NCBI GenBank assembly: GCA_008828725.1
Contig: MEHQ01001576.1
Location: forward strand, 49,769-113,768
Length of the DNA: 64,000 bases
Direction: 5' to 3'
Source of the DNA: Saccharina japonica
Taxonomy: Eukaryota > Sar > Phaeophyceae > Laminariales > Laminariaceae
In this document: piece after piece, positions 55,906 to 64,000 of the stretch
Position numbering within the stretch: the stretch's first letter is position 1
Layout of the letters: the number at the start of each line of letters is the position of its first letter
The notes under the pieces: generated by a model
Seen by the model: only the letters and a program-made list of their open reading frames with translations
The model's database searches: none
Told to the model about the DNA's origin: nothing
Made by a program: the position numbers and the translations under genes

Positions 55906-58616
55906 TTTTTACATTCTACCAGGTACCCAGTAAAATACGACACAATTCAAAGTATGTTCAGCGTGCCTCCATAAACGGCGGATGCAGTATCGAGCAACTT
56001 TTCCCCATACTTTCCAACATATTTTCCAAACGAAAAAGAGGGGAAAAAAAAAAGAAGAACCATTTCCATTTTTTTGGAAATTCTTCAGATGGCAAAACGA
56101 TTGGAAAGCTTCACGTCCCAATAAATGGAAGAAAAAAATTGTGAAAAATGGAAACAAAGAAAATTGCGTGAAAACAATCTTACTTTTGTTTTTGTAATTA
56201 ATGGCCCCGTTAAGAATGGCCCCTAAAGTGATTACGACCCACTCGGGAGGTGAGTACGCGTGGCACTCTACAGTAGAATGCCTCACATTTTGGTGATGGT
56301 AGATGGAGGTACGATGCATTTGGCTGCGTTTCTACATAAATAAGAGAGTATGATCGTTCATCCAGTATATGCCATCTTCTTCACCCAGATTCACTCCGCT
56401 GCCTCCGGAAATTACCAAACAAAGCAACGGCGTGGCGACGTCTTCTTTTGCTTCTCCACCCGTTTTTGCTGTTGATGTTGCTGTGCTATAGTTACTACAC
56501 ATAGGTACAATAGCGACTACTGCTCCTCGAGCCTATACAACCACAGGCACCTTCGCAACCAAACTCGGGCAGCCTTAAATGAGCTCGACATATTGCCGTT
56601 ACACACCTTTGTACGGGTAACTCGTAAACCGGGTAAAGTATAAGCGCGACCCCCTTCACAGGTGGTCGGAGCCCCCTCCCCCCTCCCCCCCTCCCTGCAC
56701 CAATATAGGCGTGAAACTATTATTGTGTAGACATTGCACAATGTAGCAAACCATTAGGCTTAATGAATTGAGAGGCTGTCGAGACCTTGTAGGGTTTGCT
56801 GTATTCAAATAGCCCAATTTCTCCACACGGACGTTTACTACGCCCACCTTATTTTGAGGGGGGATCCCAGCGGCCACTTGTGCTGTTTACCTCGAGCCAC
56901 GATAAACCCTGCTGAGTACGGGCCCCCGATTGCCTCGTCTGGTCGTGATCGGTGGCCGCCGCAGCAGTCTTGTTCTGCAGTGCTAACTGACCGAGATTCA
57001 GTGTGAGGTGAGGGAGAGAGGCCATATAGGCGGTGCAAGCAAGAGGAGACGCTGTGTTCGCGGCATTTACAAGTGAGCTGCACATCCGGCAAGACACACC
57101 TGACTATGATTCCAGGATTGTCTGGGCTTCGAGTTAGGCTAACTGCTGTGTGGACGACACGACTATCTTGCGACTCTGAAATAGAGTAGACTGCGCTTGA
57201 AAACCAGGTTAGGTTATGAAGTTAGCCGACGAGTCGACAATCTGGGCGTGGGGGGGAAAGTGCAGTGGGGGGGGGGGGTCGTATGGTTACGTATCGTCAC
57301 ACATAGTAACCGCCTTCGGGATAACTCCGCTGTGAACTACCGGGTATGAGAACATTACGTTCGATTTGCGCAGAGGTGTGTGCAGTATGTTTTTATGTTG
57401 AGAATATAGACATAAGGATGTACTCGTAGTAGTGTGGATGTTACAATACATCGCTGATATGCGATGGATGAATACGATCCGAGCAGCTGCACTACCCAGC
57501 GAGCTAGACACCGCCACGTGACAGCGTGCAGTGGATAAGTTGATATATATGTATTGTGTCGGCCCGGAAAGAGATAAGATTCTACCTTGTTATTTGCGGA
57601 TTTTTCGCTATTTTACTGGTGCTGCTGCCGTTCGTTCGGCCTCTGAACACCCACGGCCCCTCGTGGTTTGAGCATAGACTGCCCACACAAAGGTAAATAC
57701 CTGGTCCTGACTACCAGGGATTCATTTTTGTTCGTATTCCGGGGAGGGGGGAGCATAGTAAATAGGACCAAATATTGTCTTCTAAAATCGGTAAATATTT
57801 GTGTATACCGTAGGTTCCATTTACACTTGAGAATGCGCGTCACTGGAGCTAGGGGGGGGGGGTATGATGAATTGAATTTACGCTGCATGTACCGCACTCA
57901 ATATTGGACTTCACATCTGCTCTGTTGGCGGTGGGCACAACGCAAAAAAAAAGAAAAGAAAAAAACAGATAGTAAACAATTACTGTTCACGTATGTATGT
58001 AGGGTAGTCTTCCGTTGATTAACCGAGTGGCACTGAGCGGCTGAAACAAAACAGGGGGGGGGGGCATGAAAGTGGCTTCAATTTAACTTACCCTCGGTCG
58101 CTCCTCACACTCCCCCCCCCACCCGTTGACATGCGCCCTCGCCGCGTACACGTCGTTCCTGAAATGCATGCAGACCGGTCGAAAATGAGTTAAACTTCAT
58201 GCTGAACTTGTACCCAGACGATGACGCGGAAGCCCAAACACACTTGGCTGAATCGATGAAGGTGCGCATGCCAATTTCCCTCAAGTATGCGCACAATATG
58301 ATTGAGCGAGGGGACGTTAAAGCTTAATGTCCATGGTTCCATGGCGTAGCCCCATCACAGGCAAGGTGCAGCCACGAGGGCGGCCAACATTTTTTTTCAT
58401 TATGTGCAACCAAACAAAGTTTGGCATCCCGTCAACCAAGTACTATTGGTGGAATCGAGATTGCAATCACACGTTGTGTTTAGGGGGTAGACACAATCGC
58501 ATCTACAACACCCAGATTTAATCTGTTTTGCTTAGTCGGTAGTCGGAGCACCGACCGGTGTTATCGACATTATAGAACTGCTATAATAGTCGCATGTACC
58601 AACGGTTCCGGTGAGC
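55906..58616. other. Intergenic; no supported gene
   Basis: An A-rich stretch lies at about 56020-56200. One family-A MITE end (GGAGCATAGTAAATAGGACC) lies at about 57740-57800. G-runs lie near 57268, 57848 and 58054. Frames of 60-116 residues have no motifs. Confidence 0.4.
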
Positions 58617-58908
58617 AACGCCTGTCACGGTGGTAGAGGTGTAACCATGTTTCTGCCATCTGAGGGTGGTCACTTATTAAGAAGCTCTACGCAAACCTCA
58701 CCCAAAAACACGATTTTAGAGGGCAAATCTAGAAGTTGTCACCCCATGAACAATCTCATATATAGCCTTCCTTCACAATGAAAAACAGACATTGCAACAC
58801 GCAAAAATGCAATGACGCCGACGATTTTGAGCTAAGGAGCCCGATCATTCAAGAAAAACAAAATCATCCAAAAACCAAAAACGCTGCTTCTATCGTAGCA
58901 CGGGCGTC
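58617..58908. mobile_element. MITE (family C)
   Basis: The left end is AACGCCTGTCACGGTGGTAG and the right end is CTTCTATCGTAGCACGGGCG. The interior has GAGGGTGGTCACTTATTAAG and GACGATTTTGAGCTAAGGAG. Confidence 0.75.
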
Positions 58909-59090
58909 AGTAGTTAGCGCTGTTTATTAACTCACTATTTTCCGACTGACCAGCAGGATACTCCTCCTGAAGGTCAGCAACTAACTGCAGGTTAATATAG
59001 TATAGCTGACGCTAGGAACTCGCGCAGCAGGGTAGTAGTAACTTTCGTCAACTTGTGTGCATTGGTGGGAAAAAACAGGAAAAAACGTCG

Positions 59091-59220
59091 ATGACGTGCC
59101 CCGAGAATCCCCCTCTGCCCTCCCCTCAGGCGGTACACGCGCATGATGGCGCAGGCTATGGCGATGAGGATCTAGTCCACTTGCGTGAGGCCGTGGAGTT
59201 CTGGAGGAGCATCCCCCAGG
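59091..59220 (+). CDS. Short coding-like segment before the minisatellite
   Basis: From ATG 59091 the frame reads MTCPENPPLPSPQAVHAHDG then GYGDEDLVHLREAVEFWRS, with good codon composition. It runs straight into the minisatellite and stops at 59268. A CTCAG acceptor-like site near 59130 and a CAGGTCC donor-like site near 59219 would make it an internal exon. No family was recognised; it may be a captured or orphaned exon. Confidence 0.3.
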
Positions 59221-59224
59221 TCCA

Positions 59225-59655
59225 CATGGAAATGACTTGGTTTTTGTTAGTGGGGTCTGAAATGACTTGACATTGTATGGGGGGGCTAAAACGACTTGAT
59301 TTTTATGTGGTGGGTTTGAAATGACTTGACATTGTATGGGGGGTCTAAAATGACTTGAGTTTTGTATGGTGGGTTTGGAATGACTTGACATTGTGTGGGG
59401 GGTCTAAAATGACCTGAGTTTTGTATTGTGGTTATGAAATGACTTTAAACTGTATGGGGGGTCCGAAATGACTTGACATTGTATGGTGGGTCTGAAATGA
59501 CTTGATTTTTGTATAGGGGCTTTGAAATGACTTGAGTTTTTGTATGGGGGGTCTGGAATGACTTGGTTTTGGCATAGTGGACTGGAAGTGACTTGACATT
59601 GGATGGTGGATCTCAAATGACTTGGTTTTTGTACGGTTGGTCTGAAATGACTTGA
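59225..59655. repeat. ~31-bp minisatellite, about 14 units
   Basis: The unit is GGTCTGAAATGACTTGACAT plus TGTATGGGG. Two alternating variants (GACATTGTATGG and GATTTTTGTATGG) suggest a higher-order dimer. Open minus-strand frames with repeated SSHF and QVIS motifs are by-products. It is flanked by CAACTTGTGTGCA at 59049-59061 and 59657-59669. Confidence 0.92.
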
Positions 59656-59827
59656 ACAACTTGTGTGCAGTAGGGGGGGGGGGGCGTACTCATTTGTTGC
59701 TTGTCTTAGTCATTTGACCATTGACCACGCATCCCTTTCGAGACGGAGCACCGTTCCTACTCCTAATAGAGACACCTCCAACACGTGGGCGCTCATTACG
59801 TTGTTTCCATATATTACAAAGGAACTT

Positions 59828-60562
59828 TTAGCTAATATTATCCCCTTCCTGTTTCGCCGCCTGTGGCCACCATCTATCTCCTAAGATAGCGATCGTTTTC
59901 TCGCTACTATTTAGTGTAGCAAACTGCTCTACGTCACACTCATCTGTTTTCCTCATCTCCTCCTCTAGCACATCCCTTTCCTTCTTATACCTTTCACATT
60001 CTCCCACTATGTGAATTGTACTCTCTATGGCTTTGCCACATGGGCACATTTGTGCATTTACTTCCTCCTCCTCCCGGCTACTGGTATACCTCCTCCGTCT
60101 TTCTGGCAGGTCCAGGTCTCCTACACGAAATCGCATTTTCAGCTTTTTCGCGAAGTCCATTGGGCCATGCAGATACCTTTTCATTCCTATTCCTTTTATC
60201 AACCCCCCGTATATCTCTAAGTATTCTTCCCCTTATATCTTCTTTCTTAGCGCTAGCCTTTCCCTTCTTTCTATCCTTTCTTTTACTTCTGTCTTGTATC
60301 CGCTAAATTTCTCTATGGCCAGCATCTCTTTTTGGTTTCCTATATCCTTCCATACTTTCTTCACTACGCTATCCCACCGTATTCCAGCTCGCCCTTTGGT
60401 TACTTTCTCCCATACAGCTTTATCAGCTATGGCTGGCAACCTCTTATTTGGCATGTTCTTTACTTTATATTGCCATTTCAACTTACGCACTTCTCTATTT
60501 GTCTTAAGTGGGTAAATTACTAGTTCTGCTCTCAATACTGTATTACTCGTCGTACTTTTCAA
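59828..60562 (-). pseudogene. 5'-truncated LINE, ORF2 C-terminal end
   Basis: A single minus-strand frame is broken by one TAA at 60233-60235. Before it lie KLKWQYKVKNMP, KAVWEKVTKGRAGIRWD and EKFSGYKTEVKERIERRER. After it lie HGPMDFAKKLKMRFRVGDLD and a zinc knuckle of the form C-x-C-x8-H-x4-C at about 60046-59996, then ERYKKERDVLEEEM and a C-terminal DRWWPQAAKQEGDNIS. This is the C-terminal domain of a non-LTR retrotransposon, downstream of the missing reverse transcriptase. A near-identical motif TGTGTGCAGTAG plus a G-run lies outside both ends (59662 and 60566), consistent with target duplication. Only one stop in 245 codons implies a young insertion. Confidence 0.8.
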
Positions 60563-60594
60563 TACTGTGTGCAGTAGTGGGGGGGGGGCAACAG

Positions 60595-60820
60595 TAAAAA
60601 ACGAGGGTCACGGGTTCGAAACCTTGTTGACCACGTTTTTTTTCCCGTTAGAGTTGCAGTACGTTTACTGTAAAAATAAAGAAAAACTAGATGTACAAAT
60701 CACTTGTGCAAGTAGGGTAACAGGTAGTACAGGGGCTAGTCAACACGAGGGTCACCGTTTCGAGACCCGTGTACGACTCACAATTTCTTATTTTTATGTT
60801 AGAGTACAACGAAGTAAACA
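60595..60820 (+). repeat. Two tRNA B-box-like tandem units
   Basis: ACGAGGGTCACGGGTTCGAA (60601) and ACGAGGGTCACCGTTTCGAG (60755) head two similar segments of about 150 bp, each followed by GTTAGAGTNNANTACG. The B-box-like GGTTCGAAACC suggests tRNA-derived retroposon pieces lacking the 5' part. Confidence 0.5.
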
Positions 60821-61067
60821 GATCAAGTTATGAGAATATGTTGGATATCAACGTAGTAAACGAATACAATTATGAGAATTTGATGAAAAGTGCCGACGGG
60901 AAAAGTGCAGACAGAATCAACGGTTTAATCAAGTGAAAACACGGTCGACGCATTCTTGCAAAGGGGTCCTTACCACGAGAGACTTGGTCAAAATTATAAA
61001 CTCGCATTCGTAAAAATGTTATTTTCTAGTATCATACGTCGCGGGTATGGTACGATTTGATTTACGG

Positions 61068-61640
61068 ACGCATGCTACGGTAGCCTGCATGCAGGTGAAC
61101 CGCCTTTCTTTTCCGAGGGTGGTCCCTCGAGAATCTCTGCACCTCAACCAAACACTGAGTTTGAACGAAACGAAAAGTGGTATCATACGTACTCGATGAA
61201 CGAATCCCATGGCCGCCGTCAAGTATTTCTCGAAACCTATTGCACCATACAATACGGTTGTAGTTCCGACGAGTTAGTTAGGGCTGTGCACTGCTTTTTT
61301 TTGTTTCTGGCGTTGGTCGCTCGAGAAGCTCTGCACGTCTCAACCCAACACTGAGTTTGAACGAAACCAAAAGTGGTATATACTCGATTCACAGCCCCCA
61401 TGGCCCCCAAGTATTTAACGAAACATCTTGCAGCATACAATACGGTTGAAGTTCCGACGAGTTAGGGCTGTGCACCGCTTTAGTTTAGGACGGTGGTCAC
61501 TCGAGTGGCGCTCTGTTCCTCGCAACCAAAAAGTGATTTTCGGACGAACCTGGAAGTTCCACTACTTGATGAACAATCCCCATGTCCCAAGAACATACCG
61601 ACACTTATTGCATCGTATATACAAGATTGAAACGTTCTTA
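61068..61640. repeat. Tandem array derived from MITE family C (~185-bp units)
   Basis: Two and a half to three units repeat GGTGGTCACTCGAG-like sequence, CAACACTGAGTTTGAACGAA, AAAAGTGGTAT, CCCAAGTATTT, CATACAATACGGTTG and GTTCCGACGAGTTAG. The array opens with a family-C end (GCATGCTACGGTAG). Confidence 0.8.
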
Positions 61641-61908
61641 AATTTGGTGATTATTGTTGATTATTCGTCGTGAATTGTTTCGCTTCTTCGTGTTAGAGCG
61701 CAAGGGTACTGTAGCATGCTGTAAGCCCCCGTCAGCATGGCAACAACGATAGAGGCCGCCCTGTTCGTTGTCGTTGATAGGTGGATGGCGTATGTATGAG
61801 CAGAAGCAGCGCGTACCGTTTTTTCTCGCATGCGAAAAGACAGCAGGGAGGTAGAGCCCCTACGACCAACGACGAGGAAAAACACAAAATAAAGCGTTTG
61901 AATACATG

Positions 61909-62640
61909 CAAGCTGGTTCCAGCGAGAACGAAACGTTTCCGCTTCAAAAAATTTGCGCCGTAATTGAAACAGACTGGGAAACTAAATTTGTCAGGGCTGT
62001 TCTCCGCAACGACCTTACGCAAAGACGACATGATGGCCTGTTTTTAATGGAATGTATTTTTTGGTTAAGGAGGTGCATTGATTTTTTTTTATTTTTCGTT
62101 TTACGGCAACTTTGACCCAAAAACGGAAGAACAAAAAAACAAAAGTAAAAAAAAAACACTTTTGTTTTTACAAGTTAAGCTTTCGTACGCTTATAAAAAA
62201 CACATCACTGCCAATTTATTCTTCTTAACTCTTGTTGGATCAGGGCACGGAAAGGTGATATCCGTGAAAGTAAATAGTTCCCCTAGGGTTTCCAATTAGT
62301 TCGATACATTGTTCCAGTACTTTAGCAGGCTCTCTTTAAAACAGCGTTGTCCAGCTCGCAGAAGAACAAAAGTACCACGCACCGCTTCCCCTTGTGTTTT
62401 GCGATGAAATCAACACATCTAGTAGCATCAAAATTTTCTACGTATTGATCGGTTTATGGCCTGAGGAGAAATCATATAAGTTTTGATGTTGAAAGCTTAA
62501 ATCACTGTGCAACAACGCCTCCGTTAGTGGTACGAATATTTCCCACATCTCACGAACTATAACACAGCTTCAACGCCAAAACCAGCTTCACCGATGTGTT
62601 CCTTTTGTTGATGCGATCACGTAGATATGCCCGATTGCAG
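61909..62640. mobile_element. Fold-back transposon, copy 3 (decayed, one end lost)
   Basis: The left end is AAGCTGGTTCCAGCGAGAAC, then GGGAAACTAAATTTGTCAGG and CGACATGATGGCCTG as in copy 1. The interior ATCTCACGAACTATAAC and CTTCACCGATGTGTTCC match copies 1 and 2. The distal terminus is not recognisable. Confidence 0.7.
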
Positions 62641-64000
62641 AAGGTACGACTGCCGTGGATATGGCTGCTCCAGTAGCTGGGTGCTGGGTGTGCTATTGTC
62701 TCGTGGCGCAATGGCCGTCGAAAATATTGTCGCGGCATGATAACGCCTTTCATTTATCTATACATAGTCAAATATCATGATCAATCAATCAAACTTTATT
62801 TTCCTGATTTAATCACGACAATTTGATCATAATCAAATAATCATGATTAATCGAGTAAAAAACCCCCAAAATTATCAATAATCAAATCAAGGCCGTTTTT
62901 CAGTTGATTACCAACGCTAGTATAAATATATAATGTGTGAATAGTTTTGGAGTTATTCATTTGAGATGGAGATATTTCATACTAATGAAAATATTGTTTA
63001 CAGCTATTAGTAGTAATTTGGACTCAAAGAGGAACGCCAATCTAAATCTGTTACAAGCTATATATTATAGTAGCCTTTAAGAGCCTAATACTACTATGCC
63101 CAACGTTGACGTCATAACGAATAAGCCACAAACCTTTTGAGCCAATAAATAACGTTGTCGCGTTGTCACTGTATACAAACAACAACGTGATTCCCCCGTG
63201 ACCACCGGTGGATTTGGTGAGAAGTTTAGCGACAAAAAGATTTTCGCGAACAAATATACTTCAACACGGACGGCTGAAAGAGCCTGAACCAAAATGGCTG
63301 GAATGATTTGAAGACTCGTACTAGGCAAACAGAAAACAATACTCAGTGAAGTGGAGTCGGTTGTAGTTGATTCGACATCAATGGCGGATGAATGTTGGGT
63401 GTGTATCTGTTTGCATGATGAGCAATGACAAGACAAGTTGCATTCGCAGATGTCTCTGCAGTATAGGGTATACCCTCCAAACAAATGGACAAATACGGCA
63501 CAAGGCTGCCATAGACAAAGGTGACACCAATCACAAGAAGCAAAGGTATACCGAAAACAAATACTAACTCAACCCCATTTAGAGCCCTAACATACACGAA
63601 AACAGTCATTCGACAAAAAACGACAAACACTTCCGCAAATGAATTCAATGGCAGCCCCAGCGCATGAGGCTACAGCAAACCGTATTTCTACCGTCCGCTT
63701 CTGTCCGAACAAAGGAAGGTTGCAACCGATATTGTCACGGAGCCAAGTGTGGTGAATGATGGGTACACGTCTCTAGGCGGTCAATATATATATTATCTAG
63801 AGTACAGTAGGAAGTGCAAGAGATATACGTACGTACGTAGGTCACGAGGCGAGGTGGGAGAGAGCGTTGTGTTTTTTTGTTGGTGGTGTTGCGTGCACAG
63901 ACATACGCAGTTAGTGGTTGTCGTTCTACCATGATGATCGTTGGCGCGGTGTCCATACCATGATGATCGTTGGCGCGGTGTGCAAAAAAAGGGACAGCAC
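62641..64000. other. AT-rich intergenic end of window
   Basis: About 62775-62900 is rich in ATGATTAATC/TGATCA palindromes. A minus-strand hydrophobic frame at 63343-63648 (101 residues) begins at an ATG but has no motif or splice context, and I do not call it. A 29-bp tandem duplication (CCATGATGATCGTTGGCGCG) lies at 63928-63981. Confidence 0.4.

Noticed and set aside
59225..59655. CRISPR-like array
   Set aside because: Units are contiguous without unique spacers, and the context is eukaryotic; it is a minisatellite.
63077..63648. Minus-strand hydrophobic frames of 101 and 135 residues
   Set aside because: Overlapping in different frames, AT-rich, no splice or motif support.

Overview
This window looks like nuclear DNA of a brown alga (Phaeophyceae, Ectocarpus-like). 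Three things point that way. There is a gene made of C-x4-C-x16-C-x2-H repeats, the EsV-1-7 type that is expanded in brown algae. There is a large intron-rich gene with clean GT-AG splice sites. The intergenic DNA is dense in non-autonomous transposons, triplet microsatellites and interstitial TTAGGG-like tracts. It is not bacterial: there are no operons and no long uninterrupted ORFs, and genes occupy only a small part of the sequence. The organism assignment is an inference from family content.

Confident genes. (1) 9561-10589, minus: an EsV-1-7-repeat zinc-binding-type protein of 342 aa in one exon. (2) 28658-38595, plus: a nine-exon gene that I assembled by hand from splice sites and phases. 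Its spliced length is 1458 nt, encoding 485 aa: a secreted protein with one EGF domain and a leishmanolysin-like (M8) metallopeptidase domain (HExxHxxGxG, third His, Met-turn). (3) 52246-53469, plus: an unrecognised multi-pass membrane protein interrupted by one in-frame TGA inside a predicted membrane helix. Retroelement remains are a decayed LINE around 50100-51300 (minus, with a readable YADD motif) and a 5'-truncated LINE 3' end at 59828-60562 (minus).

Mobile and repeated DNA, in order. 0-9 kb: small MITEs, a fold-back transposon (3975-4757), a tRNA-headed SINE (minus) and an inverted repeat. 12.2-14.6 kb: a hAT-like element whose 5' part is duplicated in tandem. 15-19.4 kb: a SINE copy, a GC-palindrome cluster and a 2.2-kb inverted repeat. 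21-27 kb: GGGT and TAG microsatellites, a TTAGGG tract and more palindromes. 28.6-38.6 kb: introns of the metallopeptidase gene carrying at least five copies of one MITE family, one of them with a Harbinger-like MITE nested inside. 38.8-39.9 kb: a tandem array with telomere-like cores. 42.8-49.7 kb: palindromes, SINEs, a second fold-back element and, next to it, a hAT-like element with a perfect 8-bp target duplication, then a long-TIR element and a third hAT-like element with a perfect 8-bp duplication. 54-64 kb: palindromic GC island, tandem duplications, a minisatellite, the LINE fragment and a decayed fold-back copy.

The genes show no evidence of acting together. Most of the information lies in the spliced metallopeptidase gene, the interrupted membrane-protein gene and the unusually readable record of nested insertions.
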